From contig JAICZD010000004.1 in assembly GCA_025933855.1 (NCBI GenBank), positions 1 to 34,445 on the forward strand: a DNA stretch of 34,445 nucleotides, in the 5' to 3' direction. The position numbers and the translations under genes were made by a program. This document shows, piece after piece, positions 8,538 to 17,061 of this stretch; within the stretch, counting starts at the first letter, position 1, and the number at the start of each line of letters is the position of its first letter. This DNA is from Modestobacter sp. Its GTDB lineage: Bacteria; Actinomycetota; Actinomycetes; Mycobacteriales; Geodermatophilaceae. The notes beneath the pieces are model-generated. The model did no database searches and was not told the origin of the DNA. It saw nothing but the letters and a program-made list of their open reading frames with translations.

Positions 8538-10040
8538 GTGTCGTTCGAAGGACGTGAGGTCTGGTTCCTCACCGGCAGCCAGGGGCTGTACGGGCCGGAG
8601 ACGCTGCAGCAGGTGGCCGAGCAGTCCCAGCGGGTCGCGGCCGCGCTGGAGGACGCCCCCGAGGTGCCGGTGCGGGTGGTGTGGAAGCCGGTGCTGACCG
8701 ACGCGGCCGCCATCCGCCGCGTCATGGGCGAGGCCAACGAGGACCCGGCCTGCCTCGGCGTGATCACCTGGATGCACACCTTCTCCCCGGCCAAGATGTG
8801 GATCTCCGGGCTGGACGCGCTGCGCAAGCCGCTGCTGCACCTGCACACCCAGGCCGACGCCGCCCTGCCGTGGGCGACGATCGACATGGATTTCATGAAC
8901 CTCAACCAGGCCGCGCACGGCGACCGGGAGTACGGCTTTCTGCTCACCCGGCTGCGGGTGCCGCGGACGACGGTGGCCGGGCACGTCGGCAACCCCGGCG
9001 TCCGGGCGCGGATCGGATCGTGGGCGCGGGCCGCGGCCGGCGCCGCGGCGGCGCGCGGGCTGAAGCTGGCCCGGTTCGGCGACAACATGCGGAACGTCGC
9101 GGTGACCGAGGGCGACAAGGTCGAGGCCGAGATCCGGTTCGGGATGTCGGTGAACACCTGGGGCGTCAACGACCTGGTCGACGTGGTCGACAGGGTGCCC
9201 GACGCGGCCGTCGACGCGCTGGTCGCCGAGTACGCCGACCTGTACGAGATGGACGCCGCCGTCCTGCCGGGCGGCGATCGGCACGAGAGCGTGCGCTACC
9301 AGGCCCGGATCGAGGTTGCGCTGCGCAGCTTCCTGACCGACGGCGGGTTCGGGGCGTTCACCACGAACTTCGAGGACCTCGGCGGGCTGCGGCAGCTGCC
9401 GGGCCTGGCCGTGCAGCGGCTGATGGCCGACGGCTACGGCTTCGGCGGCGAGGGCGACTGGAAGACCGCCGCGCTGCTGCGGGTGCTGAAGGTCGCCGCC
9501 ACCGGGTTGCCGGGCGGCACGTCGTTCATGGAGGACTACACCTACGACCTGTCGGCCGACGTCCCCACCATCCTCGGCGCGCACATGCTGGAGGTCTGCC
9601 CGACCATCGCCGGCGAGCGCCCCCGGGTCGAGGTGCACCCGCTGTCGATCGGCGGCCGGGAGGACCCGGCCCGGCTGGTGTTCACCGCCGCGCCGGGCGA
9701 TGGCGTGGTGGTCGGCTGGTCCGACCTCGGCGACCGGTTCCGCTGGGTGGCCAACGAGATCGAGGTCGTGCAGCCGGCCGAGCCGCTGCCCAATCTGCCG
9801 GTGGCGCGGGCCGTGTGGCGGCCGCAGCCGGACTTCTCCACCGCGACCGAGGGCTGGCTGACCGCCGGCGGGCCGCACCACACCGTGCTGTCGACCGCGC
9901 TGCGGGCCGAGGAGCTCACCGACCTGGCCGAGGTGTTCGCCACCGAGCTGGTGCTGATCGACGCCGACACCACCCGGCGCGGCCTGGCCAAGGAGCTGCG
10001 CTGGAGCGCGGCCTACCACCGCCTCAACCAACGCCTCTGA
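8538..10040 (+). CDS. araA: L-arabinose isomerase
   Basis: Interconverts L-arabinose and L-ribulose with a divalent metal (Mn in most homologues), the first catabolic step, in the cytoplasm. The 500-residue protein is full length. Metal and catalytic residues known from the E. coli enzyme are all in place: Glu305 in GGEGDWKTA, Glu332 in [12 protein letters not shown], His349 in [10 protein letters not shown], and a His at 447-448 in GGPHHTV. The GTG start at 8538 follows GAGAGGA, 14 nt past the araD stop. It ends the arabinose operon; a repeat-containing hairpin lies after its stop, facing the convergent P450 gene. Confidence 0.96.
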   Translation: MSFEGREVWFLTGSQGLYGPETLQQVAEQSQRVAAALEDAPEVPVRVVWKPVLTDAAAIRRVMGEANEDPACLGVITWMHTFSPAKMWISGLDALRKPLLHLHTQADAALPWATIDMDFMNLNQAAHGDREYGFLLTRLRVPRTTVAGHVGNPGVRARIGSWARAAAGAAAARGLKLARFGDNMRNVAVTEGDKVEAEIRFGMSVNTWGVNDLVDVVDRVPDAAVDALVAEYADLYEMDAAVLPGGDRHESVRYQARIEVALRSFLTDGGFGAFTTNFEDLGGLRQLPGLAVQRLMADGYGFGGEGDWKTAALLRVLKVAATGLPGGTSFMEDYTYDLSADVPTILGAHMLEVCPTIAGERPRVEVHPLSIGGREDPARLVFTAAPGDGVVVGWSDLGDRFRWVANEIEVVQPAEPLPNLPVARAVWRPQPDFSTATEGWLTAGGPHHTVLSTALRAEELTDLAEVFATELVLIDADTTRRGLAKELRWSAAYHRLNQRL

Positions 10041-10042
10041 CG

Positions 10043-10115
10043 AAGGACCCCTCGCCGCCGGCCCCCTCCTGGGGCCCGGCCCGAGCGTGCGAGGGTCGGG
10101 GAGGAGGGGGTCCTT
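10043..10115. terminator. Inverted repeat between convergent araA and P450 genes
   Basis: AAGGACCCC (10043-10051) and GGGGTCCTT (10107-10115) are perfect complements enclosing a GC-rich interior that includes dispersed-repeat copy 1. Set between two convergent genes, it could stop transcription from both sides. Function is inferred from position and pairing. Confidence 0.5.
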
Positions 10116-10117
10116 CC
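10069..10117 (+). repeat. Dispersed intergenic repeat, copy 1
   Basis: One of three related elements, with the shared core GAGCGTGCGAGGG, then a GGGGAG block and GGGGTCC. Copies 2 and 3 lie at 11388-11435 and 17868-17915 in the same orientation. Immediately after copy 1, 10119-10135 is an inverted partial copy: its reverse complement differs from the first 17 bases of copy 3 at one position. All copies are intergenic. Confidence 0.75.
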
Positions 10118-10153
10118 ACTCGCGGCGGGCCCCTGCGAGGGGGCCGAGGGCAC

Positions 10154-11359
10154 TCAGCCGGTGAGCACCAGGGGCAGCTCCTGCAGCCCGCGGATCACGA
10201 ACTCGGGACGGCGGACGGCGGGACCCCCCAGCTCGAGCGCCGACGTGCGCCGCAGCAGCGCGCCGAAGGAGGCCTGCAGCTCCACCCGGGCCAGCGGCGC
10301 CCCGATGCAGAAGTGCACACCGGCGCCGAAGGAGATGTGCGGGTTCTCGGTGCGGCCGACGTCCAGGGTGTCCGCGCCGGCGAACACGGCGGGGTCGCGG
10401 TTGGCGCTGCCCAGCAGGGCGGCGATCTTCTGCCCCCGCTCGACGGTCACCCCTCCGATGGCGACGTCCTCGGTGGCGGTGCGCTCGAACAGCTGCAGCG
10501 GCGAGTCGAACCGCATCAGCTCCTCGACCGCCGTCGGCAGGAGGTCCGGCGCCGCGCGCAGCCGGGCCAGCTGGTCGGGGTGCTCGAGCAGGGCCAGCAG
10601 GCCGTTGCCGGTGACGTTGACCGTCGCCTCGTGCCCGGCGTCGAGCAGCAGGATGCAGGTGGTGACCAGCTCGTCCTCGGTCAGCCGGTCACCCTGCGAG
10701 TCGCGGACGGTCACCAGGTGGCTGATCAGGTCCTCGCCCAGGCGGGTGCGTCGTTCGGCGACGAGACCGCGCAGGTACCCGACGAACTCGGCGGCGGCCC
10801 GCTCGGCGCCGTCCTCGATCTGCGGAGTGCGGCCGTACTCGTACATCTTCACGATCGCGTTGGACCACGGCCGCAGCAGCGGGCGGTCGGCCTCCGGCAC
10901 GCCGAGCAGCTCCGCGATCACCGCTACGGGCAACTGGCCGGCCATCCCGGTGAACAGGTCGACCGGGGCGGTTCCGGCCGACCGCTCGACCATGCCGTCC
11001 ACCAGCCGGTCGGCCAGCGCCTGCACCCACGGCCGCAGCCGTTCCACGTGCCCGCGGGCGAACGCCGTGCTGATCAGCCGGCGCAGCCGGGTGTGGTCGG
11101 GCGGCTCCATCTCCAGGATGGCGTTGCGGTGGATCAGGTTGAACGCCTCGAACCGCTCCGCCGGCTCCTTGTCCGACCAGATCCGGCCCAGCCGCCGGTC
11201 CCGCAGCACCGCGTTGGCCGCCGCGTGGGTGAACGCCAGCCAGAGACCCAGACCCTCGTGCCACTGCACCGCCGCCGTCGCGCGGGCCGCGGCGAAGGCC
11301 GGGTACGGGTCGGCGACGACGGCCGGATCGGTCAGGTCCAGGGGAGCAGCCGGCGACAC
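10154..11359 (-). CDS. Cytochrome P450
   Basis: A soluble bacterial class I P450 of 401 residues. Features in order: DHTRLRR around 88-94 (heme propionate contact), I-helix oxygen-binding motif AGHEAT (241-246), K-helix ExxR (Glu280, Arg283), and the heme loop FGAGVHFCIGAPLAR with ligand Cys351. It has no membrane anchor, as expected for actinobacterial P450s that take electrons from ferredoxin. No ferredoxin or reductase gene lies nearby, and nothing in the neighbourhood shows the substrate. The GTG at 11359 has TACGCT (11371-11366) exactly 6 nt upstream, a good leaderless -10. It is convergent with araA and divergent from the SEC-C gene. Confidence 0.93.
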   Translation of the reverse strand: MSPAAPLDLTDPAVVADPYPAFAAARATAAVQWHEGLGLWLAFTHAAANAVLRDRRLGRIWSDKEPAERFEAFNLIHRNAILEMEPPDHTRLRRLISTAFARGHVERLRPWVQALADRLVDGMVERSAGTAPVDLFTGMAGQLPVAVIAELLGVPEADRPLLRPWSNAIVKMYEYGRTPQIEDGAERAAAEFVGYLRGLVAERRTRLGEDLISHLVTVRDSQGDRLTEDELVTTCILLLDAGHEATVNVTGNGLLALLEHPDQLARLRAAPDLLPTAVEELMRFDSPLQLFERTATEDVAIGGVTVERGQKIAALLGSANRDPAVFAGADTLDVGRTENPHISFGAGVHFCIGAPLARVELQASFGALLRRTSALELGGPAVRRPEFVIRGLQELPLVLTG

Positions 11360-11365
11360 CCCGGC

Positions 11366-11371
11366 AGCGTA
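11366..11371 (-). promoter_or_regulatory. -10 box of a leaderless P450 transcript
   Basis: TACGCT on the minus strand, 6 nt before the GTG at 11359, fits the actinobacterial TANNNT-N6-8-start layout. No Shine-Dalgarno sequence is visible, so this box also supports the start chosen. Confidence 0.55.
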
Positions 11372-11387
11372 CGGAACGGCACCTGCG

Positions 11388-11435
11388 CAGGGTCCCGCCG
11401 CAAGCGTGCGAGGGGCGGGGAGAAGGGGTCCTTAC
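11388..11435 (+). repeat. Dispersed intergenic repeat, copy 2
   Basis: It shares AAGCGTGCGAGGGGCGGGG and GGGGTCCTTAC with the other copies. It lies between the divergent P450 and SEC-C genes, and its last bases run into the TACGCT -10 box of the SEC-C gene, so the element may have supplied part of that promoter. Confidence 0.7.
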
Positions 11436-11438
11436 GCT
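11433..11438 (+). promoter_or_regulatory. -10 box of a leaderless SEC-C gene transcript
   Basis: TACGCT lies 7 nt before ATG 11446 with no Shine-Dalgarno sequence between, matching the leaderless layout. The box overlaps the right end of dispersed-repeat copy 2. Confidence 0.55.
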
Positions 11439-11445
11439 GGCTCCC

Positions 11446-11448
11446 ATG
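11446..11448 (+). other. Start codon with no Shine-Dalgarno sequence (SEC-C gene)
   Basis: The bases before this ATG (GGCTCCC) do not resemble a ribosome binding site. Together with the TACGCT box this makes a leaderless start the best reading. Confidence 0.45.
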
Positions 11449-12375
11449 GCCCGCACCACGACCCGCCGTCCCGCAGCCTCCGCCACCGGGGAGATCAACC
11501 CGAAGGCGCCCTGCCCCTGCGGCTCCGGTCGCCGCTACAAGCACTGCCACGGGTCGGGCTACGCCCCGCCGGTCCGCCGGCCGTTCCAGGGCCTGCCCGG
11601 CGAGGCCGACTGGGTCGCGCTGCGCGAGCTCGTTCCCGCGGCCACGGCCGTGCTGACGACGACGGACGGCCGCTCGGTGACCCTGGCCAGCGTGCTGCCC
11701 GGCGGCGCGCCGGCGCTGGTGCGGGCCACCGGTGAGATCCTGCTCGGAGTCCAGCTGCCGACGTCCTCCGACGACGTCAGCCGCGACCTCGGGACGGCGC
11801 TGGCCGCGGCGCTCGCGGCACCGGCCGGTGCGCCGGTCGACCCCGGGCCCGTCGGCGGCGCCGGGTCGGCCGGTCCGCGGCTGCAGGAGCTGCTGGACCT
11901 GACCGCTCCGCTGCAGGTCACGGTGCACGAGGACTTCGCGTTCTGGCTGGAGGGCACCGACGCCGGCCCGGAGGCGCGGGCCGCGCTGCAGCACGCCAAC
12001 GAGCTGGCGCTGCCCACCGTGCGGCTGGCCGGCCTGGACGCGGCCTACTGGGTGCGGCCCAGCCCCGACCGGGCGCACGTCCGCTGGGTGCGACCGGAAC
12101 CCGAGGAGCAGCTGCTGGACGCGCTGGCCCGGTTGTCCGCCGCCGAGCAGCTGACCCTGGGGGAGGGGACCCGCTACGCCGGCGCCTTCCGCGCGCACGG
12201 CCTCGTCGTCCCGGTGTGGGACGTGCCGGCCGGCACGCCGGCGCAGGAGTGGGCGGGACCGGCCACCGGGCTGCAGTCCCGGCTGGAGTCGGTGCTCGGC
12301 TCGACCGAGCCGCTCAGCGCCGACGAGCGCCGGGCCAGGGCCGGCCTGCTCTCCCGGCAGATCACGCTGCGCTGA
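11446..12375 (+). CDS. SEC-C motif protein, DUF5926-like
   Basis: A 309-residue cytoplasmic protein with an N-terminal SEC-C zinc-binding motif: CPCGSGRRYKHCHG, with Cys23, Cys25 and a His/Cys pair at 33-35. This motif is found at the SecA C-terminus and in many stand-alone proteins, where it binds zinc. The rest (RPFQGLPGEADWVALRELVP, then a long region ending ADERRARAGLLSRQI) matches what I recall of the actinobacterial DUF5926 family, whose function is unknown to me. The start is supported by the leaderless -10 box at 11433. It is followed after 73 nt by ctaG on the same strand, though a separate promoter box there suggests independent expression. Confidence 0.82.
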   Translation: MARTTTRRPAASATGEINPKAPCPCGSGRRYKHCHGSGYAPPVRRPFQGLPGEADWVALRELVPAATAVLTTTDGRSVTLASVLPGGAPALVRATGEILLGVQLPTSSDDVSRDLGTALAAALAAPAGAPVDPGPVGGAGSAGPRLQELLDLTAPLQVTVHEDFAFWLEGTDAGPEARAALQHANELALPTVRLAGLDAAYWVRPSPDRAHVRWVRPEPEEQLLDALARLSAAEQLTLGEGTRYAGAFRAHGLVVPVWDVPAGTPAQEWAGPATGLQSRLESVLGSTEPLSADERRARAGLLSRQITLR

Positions 12376-12410
12376 GAGGCCGATCCCGGCAGCGGGCCGG
12401 GGGACCCGCC

Positions 12411-12416
12411 TACCGT
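12411..12416 (+). promoter_or_regulatory. Putative -10 box for ctaG
   Basis: TACCGT in the 73-nt gap before ctaG fits TANNNT. The GTG start lies 32 nt further on behind a good GAGGGAGGA (12434-12442), so this message would have a short leader, unlike its leaderless neighbours. Confidence 0.4.
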
Positions 12417-12448
12417 GGGGCCGGTACGGCGACCGAGGGAGGACGACG

Positions 12449-13435
12449 GTGGGGCACGAGCACGGCGGGATGAGCGGCATGACCCTGCCGGACCTGCCGC
12501 CGACCGCGGGACGGCTGCTGGCCCTGTACCCGGGGGCCGCCTCCCCGGTGGCCTGGGTGGCCGTGGGCCTGGCGGTGCTCTACCTGGCCGGGCTGGTGCG
12601 GCTGCACCGGCGCGGGATCGGCTGGCCGGTGCTGCGCACGGTCTCCTTCCTGGCCGGTTGCGCCAGCGTCTTCTACGTCGGCGCCAGCGGGCTGCAGACC
12701 TACGGGATGGCGCTGTTCAGCGTGCACATGGTGCAGCACATGGTGCTCACCATGATGTCGCCGCTGGCCCTGCTGATCGGGGCGCCGGTCACGCTCGCGC
12801 TGCGCGCCCTGTCCACCTCCCGCGGGCCGGCCGGGGCACCGCGGCGGCTGGTGCTGTGGGGCCTGCACAGCCGGCTCGGGCAGGTCGTGGCGAACCCGGC
12901 GTTCACCGTGCCGCTGTTCATCGCCAGCCTCTACGGGGTCTACTTCACCCCGATCTTCGACGACCTGATGCGCACGGCGCCCGGGCACGCCTTGATGCTG
13001 CTGCACTTCCTGGTCACCGGGCTGCTGTTCTTCGGCCCGATCCTGGCCGTCGACCCGTGGCCGCGCCGGTCCGGGCACGCCGCCCGGATGTTCGAGCTGA
13101 TGCTGCCCGCGCCGTTCCACGCCTTCTTCGGCGTCATCGTGATGATGAGCAGCCACCTGCTGGTCACCAGCTTCGTCGCCACCCCGACGTCCTGGGGCAT
13201 CGACCCGCTGTCGGACCAGAGCGCGGCCGGCGGCATCGCCTGGGCCTTCGGCGAGCTGCCGACCGTGCTGGTGCTGACGGTCGTGTTCTTCCAGTGGAGC
13301 CGCTCGGAGGAGCGGGCCAACCGCGCGGCGGAGCGGGCCCGGGACCGGGCCATCGCGCGCGGCGAGAGCGGCGAGGACCCCGCGCTCACCGCGTACAACG
13401 AGCACCTGCGGAAGCTGGCCGCCCAGAACCCCTGA
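12449..13435 (+). CDS. ctaG: Cytochrome c oxidase assembly protein, caa3 CtaG family
   Basis: A 328-residue multi-pass membrane protein of the caa3_CtaG family (distinct from the Cox11 type), involved in assembling the heme-copper oxidase. About seven hydrophobic segments are visible, among them VAWVAVGLAVLYLAGLV, VLTMMSPLALLIGAPVTLAL and TVLVLTVVFFQW. The family's His-rich signature HMVQHMVLTMM lies at the start of a membrane segment. The C-terminal 45 residues are charged and cytoplasmic-looking. GTG 12449 follows GAGGGAGGA. It ends at a strong bidirectional hairpin shared with the convergent arginine deiminase gene. Oxidase subunit genes are not in the window. Confidence 0.88.
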   Translation: MGHEHGGMSGMTLPDLPPTAGRLLALYPGAASPVAWVAVGLAVLYLAGLVRLHRRGIGWPVLRTVSFLAGCASVFYVGASGLQTYGMALFSVHMVQHMVLTMMSPLALLIGAPVTLALRALSTSRGPAGAPRRLVLWGLHSRLGQVVANPAFTVPLFIASLYGVYFTPIFDDLMRTAPGHALMLLHFLVTGLLFFGPILAVDPWPRRSGHAARMFELMLPAPFHAFFGVIVMMSSHLLVTSFVATPTSWGIDPLSDQSAAGGIAWAFGELPTVLVLTVVFFQWSRSEERANRAAERARDRAIARGESGEDPALTAYNEHLRKLAAQNP

Positions 13436-13437
13436 GG

Positions 13438-13476
13438 GGAGTCCCTGGGTGACGGTTTCCGTCACTGAGGGACTCC
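13438..13476. terminator. Bidirectional hairpin terminator, ctaG / arginine deiminase
   Basis: GGAGTCCCT (13438-13446) pairs with AGGGACTCC (13468-13476), and inside it GTGACGG (13449-13455) pairs with CCGTCAC (13459-13465) around a TTT loop. The structure fills nearly all of the 43-nt gap between the two convergent stop codons (13435 and 13479). Confidence 0.8.
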
Positions 13477-13478
13477 GG

Positions 13479-14702
13479 TCAGGGGAGGGGGTCGCGGAGC
13501 ACCGGGCAGGACATGCAGCGGGGGCCACCCCGGCCGCTGCCCAGCTCGGAGCCGGCGATCCGGACCACCTCGATGCCGGCGGCCTCCAGCGCGGCGTTGG
13601 TGACCGTGTTCCGCTCGTACGCCACCGCGAGTCGCGGCGCCACGGCCAGGGTGTTGTTGCCGTCGTCCCACTGCTCCCGCTCGGCGGTGACCGGGTCCAG
13701 CCCGGTGTCGATGACCCGCAGCCGGTCGATGCCCATCGCGGCCGCGGCGGCCACCAGGAACGGTTGCGGGCCGGACACCGCGAGCTCGGCGGCGTCGGCG
13801 TCGTCCGGCACCGCGTCCCCGGCGGTCACCGTCCAGGCCTGCAGGTCGTGCGCGACGGCCGGGTACATCACCATCGCGTCGGCGTCCACCATCGTGCAGA
13901 TGGTGTCCAGGTGCATGGTGGCCCGCTCCTGGGCGATCGGGACGACGAGGACCGTCTGCGCGAGCCCGCGGGCGAACACCCGCCGGGCCAGCCGCTCCGC
14001 CCCGCCGGCGGTGGTCCGCTCACCCACCCCGACGGCCAGCACGCCGGTCGCCAGGGCCATGACGTCGCCGCCCTCCAGGTGCTCCAGGTCGGCCTCGTAG
14101 AGCTGCTGCACGCCGGCGAAGCGCGGATGGTGCGCGTACAGCGCGGCGGTCAGGGCGCTCTCCCGGTGCCGGGCGGGCATGGCGAGCGAGGTGACCGCGA
14201 CCTGGTCGCCGACCCACACCGAGGAGTCCCGGGTGAACATCAGGTTGGGCAGCGGCGGGACGACGAACTCCCCGCGGCTCATCAGCTGGTAGGCCAGCCC
14301 CCGGCCGCCGCGCAGCTCGTCATGGGCGACCCCGGAGACCAGCGCCCGGGCCAGGTCCTGCGGTGCCAGGCCGGCCAGGTGCGCGGTGGTGGCGTGCCGC
14401 AGGGTGGCGCCCAGCCGCGGGTCGTCGATCGCCGCGGCGATCACCTCGTCCCGGGCCGGCGGCAGGGCCATCACATCGGTGAGCAGCCGGTCGAGGTACA
14501 GCACCTCCACGCCGCGCTCGCTCAGCGCGGCGGCGAACGCGTCGTGCTCCTCCTGCGCCCGGGCCACCCACGGGACGCCGTCGAAGAGCAGCTCGTCGTT
14601 GTTGCGGGGGGTCAGCCGGCGCAGCTCGGCGCCGGGGCGGTGCAGCAGCACCGTGCGCAGCCGACCGACCTCGCTGGTCACCTGGGATGCCGGAGCGATC
14701 AT
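13479..14702 (-). CDS. arcA: Arginine deiminase
   Basis: Hydrolyses L-arginine to citrulline and ammonia. The 407-residue protein carries the full catalytic set: Asp159 in LMFTRDSS, Glu210 in HLEGGDV, His264 and Asp266 in TMHLDT, and nucleophile Cys396 in GPRCMSCP near the C-terminus. The substrate-pocket motif [10 protein letters not shown] is also present. ATG 14702 is chosen because the family starts shortly before [15 protein letters not shown]; an in-frame ATG at 14729 would add 9 residues. No carbamate kinase, ornithine carbamoyltransferase or arginine/ornithine antiporter gene lies nearby, so it is a stand-alone ADI rather than an arc operon, perhaps used in nitrogen scavenging or acid resistance. 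Confidence 0.94.
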   Translation of the reverse strand: MIAPASQVTSEVGRLRTVLLHRPGAELRRLTPRNNDELLFDGVPWVARAQEEHDAFAAALSERGVEVLYLDRLLTDVMALPPARDEVIAAAIDDPRLGATLRHATTAHLAGLAPQDLARALVSGVAHDELRGGRGLAYQLMSRGEFVVPPLPNLMFTRDSSVWVGDQVAVTSLAMPARHRESALTAALYAHHPRFAGVQQLYEADLEHLEGGDVMALATGVLAVGVGERTTAGGAERLARRVFARGLAQTVLVVPIAQERATMHLDTICTMVDADAMVMYPAVAHDLQAWTVTAGDAVPDDADAAELAVSGPQPFLVAAAAAMGIDRLRVIDTGLDPVTAEREQWDDGNNTLAVAPRLAVAYERNTVTNAALEAAGIEVVRIAGSELGSGRGGPRCMSCPVLRDPLP

Positions 14703-14765
14703 GCTGCCGAGCCTGCCCGATCGGGGCATCCGGCGCCGCTCGTCGGGTGACGCAGGCCCGGAGGG

Positions 14766-15131
14766 TCAGGCGCTGGCGGCGGCGCCCGGCGGGGGCGTGT
14801 CGGTCGCCGCCCACCGCAGCACGCTGGTCAGCCCGCTCTGCTCCATCGTCCGCCGCACCGGTGCCGGAGGTGCGACCACCTCGAGCTCGCCGCCGGAGCG
14901 CCGCTGCTTGCGGGCCAGGTGCAGCAACAGCTCGCGCCCCGCGGCGTCCAGCGACCGCACCGCACTGAGATCGACCCGGGAGGGCCACGCGGCCGGCCGG
15001 ACGCCGAGCCGGAACTGCCGCACCGCATCCCGGCCGATGTCGCCGACGAACCGCACGAACCGGACCGGACCGGCCTCCTCGAGGGCGATCGTGCCCGGGA
15101 GCCCGGGACGTCCGGGGGCTGAGGGCGTCAT
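14766..15131 (-). CDS. STAS-domain protein (anti-sigma factor antagonist-like)
   Basis: A 121-residue single-domain protein with a STAS fold: strand RFVRFVGDI, then VDLSAVRSLDAAGRELLLHLARK (53-75) and strand GGELEVVAPP, ending RRTMEQSGL. In SpoIIAA-type antagonists the Ser after Asp in the D-S-S/A-G loop is phosphorylated by the partner kinase. Here the loop reads Asp62-Ala63-Ala64-Gly65, so the usual phosphosite appears lost. It may therefore be constitutive or act in another STAS role. No anti-sigma kinase or sigma factor gene is adjacent. It lies 63 nt upstream of the arginine deiminase gene on the same strand. Confidence 0.75.
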   Translation of the reverse strand: MTPSAPGRPGLPGTIALEEAGPVRFVRFVGDIGRDAVRQFRLGVRPAAWPSRVDLSAVRSLDAAGRELLLHLARKQRRSGGELEVVAPPAPVRRTMEQSGLTSVLRWAATDTPPPGAAASA

Positions 15132-15204
15132 GGCCGTCCCGATACCCCGGTGACCCGGCGGAAACTCGCCCGCCGGCGTGTCGCACCCCGTCCGGGTGAG
15201 CTGC

Positions 15205-16953
15205 TCAGTCGGGGAGCAGGACGCCGGGGTTGCAGATCGACCGCGGATCCAGCTGCTGCTTCACCGCCCGCAGCACGTCCACGCCGAGCTCACCCACCTC
15301 CCGGGCCAGCCAGGGCCGATGGGCCACGCCCACCGCGGAGTGGTGGGTGAGCGTGCCGCCGGCGGCCAACAGGGCGTCGGTCGCCGCCCGCTTCGCGGTC
15401 AGCCACTGCTGGATGGGCAGATCGTCGTCGCGGTCGGCGAGCACCGTGACCGACAGCGACGCGCCGGTCGGGTAGCCGTGCGAGAGGTCGCTCAGCACCA
15501 GGGGACGCCGGCCCGGCCCGGCCAGCGAGTCGTGCAGCGCCCGGCGGACGGCGTCGTACACCCGGGGCAGCGCCGTCCAGGTAGCGGCGGTCTCCAGGGT
15601 CTCCACCAGCAGCCCGGCGTCCAGCAGCCGGTCCCGCAGGTACGGAGCGGCGAACCGGTGCCGCACCCAGGCCTCGCCGACCCGGTGGCCCAGCCGGATC
15701 GCCCCGTCGTCCCGCAGCACCGAGGTGGCCGCGCGCCGGCGGGCGCGGACGATCGGTGGCAGCCCCTCCCAGCCGACGACGAGCAGGCAGGCCTGCCCGC
15801 GGCGGCGGCCGCGCAGCCCGGACCGCAGCCCGGACCGCAACCCGGCCCCCAGCCGCCCGGTGCGGAGCCGGGAGCCGCCGTCCGCGGACTGCAGCAGCGT
15901 CCCCCGGCTCGCGTCGGGGTCGGCGAGCCGGACGACGTCGGGCAGCAGGTCGTGCCGGGCCAGCCGCTGCAGCCCCGCCAGCCCGGCGGCCCAGCTGCGG
16001 AACGACCAGCCCTCGTAGCGCGTCGTCGGCGGGGCCGGGCGCACCCGCAGCCGCAGCTCGGTGATCACGCCCAGGGTGCCCTCCGAGCCGAGCACCAGGC
16101 CGAGCAGGTCCGGGCCGGCCGCGGAGGCGGGCGGTGTGCCGAGTTCCAGGACGCCGACCGGCGTGGCGAGCGTGAGGCCGGCGACCAGGTCGTCGAACCG
16201 GCCGCCACCGGTGGCGGCCGAACCGGCCGACCGGGTCGCCGCGTAGCCACCCAGGGTGGCGAACTCCCAGCTCTGCGGCAGGTGCCCGAGGGTGAGCCCC
16301 TCGCGGGCCAGTTCCTCCTCCAGCGCCGGCCCGCGCATCCCCGGCCCGACGGTGACCAGCGACGACGGCACGTCCAGCGCGCGCACGCCGTTCATCCGGC
16401 GCAGGTCGACCGACACCACCGGCCGGTCGTCGACGTCGGTGCCGGCCAGCCCGCCGACCACGCTGGTCCCGCCGCCGAAGGGGACGACGGCGATGCCGTG
16501 TGCGCTGCACGCCCGCAGCAGGGCGGCGGTCTGCTCGGTGCTGCCCGGGGTGAGGACGGCGTCGGGGGCGTCGGAGGCGTCCCCCGCGCGGCGGCGCAGC
16601 AGGTCCAGGTAGCTCTTGCCGCCGGCGTGGGTGAGCCGGCTGGTGCGGTCGTCGGCGACGTTCTCCTCCCCCAGCAGCTCCGCCAGCGCGCTGCGGGCCG
16701 CCGCCGGCAGCCGGGGCGGCGGCAGCTGGATCGTCGAGACCGGTACCGGCGGGGTCGACCGCGGCGTCCAGCCGAGCTCCCGGGAGAGGTACCGCCGCGT
16801 GGCCCGGGGCAGCGCGGTGGTTGCATCCGGGTCGGTCGTGAGCTGCAGGACGCCGTCCGCCGGGTCGCCGCCATCCTCGCGCTCGGCGACCGTGGCCACC
16901 CGGGCGCCGGCCGGCCCCCACCCCTGGACCGTCAGTTCCGGTTGGTCGACCAC
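15205..16953 (-). CDS. FAD-binding oxidoreductase, alkylglycerone-phosphate synthase-like
   Basis: A 582-residue flavoprotein of the vanillyl-alcohol oxidase (PCMH) superfamily. Residues 50-62 (RATRRYLSRELGW) resemble the N-terminal region of alkyl-DHAP synthase; the FAD domain follows (VLTPGSTEQTAALLR, then FGGGTSVVGG at 159-168, HLPQSWEFATLGGYAATRSAGS, GSEGTLGVITE); the C-terminal cap contains LTHHSAVGVAHRPWL, like the His-rich active-site region of AGPS, and ends LDPRSICNPGVLLPD. AGPS makes ether-lipid precursors, but in actinobacteria the substrate of such homologues is generally unproven. A 12-bp repeat (15812-15835) encodes LRSGLRSGLRG. GTG 16953 follows GGAG and gives a family-like length. 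Confidence 0.87.
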   Translation of the reverse strand: MVDQPELTVQGWGPAGARVATVAEREDGGDPADGVLQLTTDPDATTALPRATRRYLSRELGWTPRSTPPVPVSTIQLPPPRLPAAARSALAELLGEENVADDRTSRLTHAGGKSYLDLLRRRAGDASDAPDAVLTPGSTEQTAALLRACSAHGIAVVPFGGGTSVVGGLAGTDVDDRPVVSVDLRRMNGVRALDVPSSLVTVGPGMRGPALEEELAREGLTLGHLPQSWEFATLGGYAATRSAGSAATGGGRFDDLVAGLTLATPVGVLELGTPPASAAGPDLLGLVLGSEGTLGVITELRLRVRPAPPTTRYEGWSFRSWAAGLAGLQRLARHDLLPDVVRLADPDASRGTLLQSADGGSRLRTGRLGAGLRSGLRSGLRGRRRGQACLLVVGWEGLPPIVRARRRAATSVLRDDGAIRLGHRVGEAWVRHRFAAPYLRDRLLDAGLLVETLETAATWTALPRVYDAVRRALHDSLAGPGRRPLVLSDLSHGYPTGASLSVTVLADRDDDLPIQQWLTAKRAATDALLAAGGTLTHHSAVGVAHRPWLAREVGELGVDVLRAVKQQLDPRSICNPGVLLPD

Positions 16954-17048
16954 CGCTCCAGTCTGCCGGGAACCGACCCGGCCGCCGGTGTGCTGCACCC
17001 GGGCGCGGCGCTTCCCGGTGGGCTGCCCTCCGGCCGGCGCGGGGATGC

Positions 17049-17054
17049 CAGGGT
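17049..17054 (+). promoter_or_regulatory. -10-like box before the methyltransferase gene
   Basis: CAGGGT lies 7 nt before the GTG at 17062, a near match to TANNNT. It favours 17062 over the in-frame GTG at 17053 as the start. Confidence 0.35.
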
Positions 17055-17061
17055 GTTCCCC

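Noticed and set aside
14703-14729. Upstream ATG for arginine deiminase
   Set aside because: It adds 9 residues not typical of the family and has no ribosome binding site; kept only as an alternative.
15812-15850. 12-bp tandem repeat inside the flavoprotein gene
   Set aside because: In frame, short, encodes LRSG units in a likely surface loop; not a CRISPR or mobile element.
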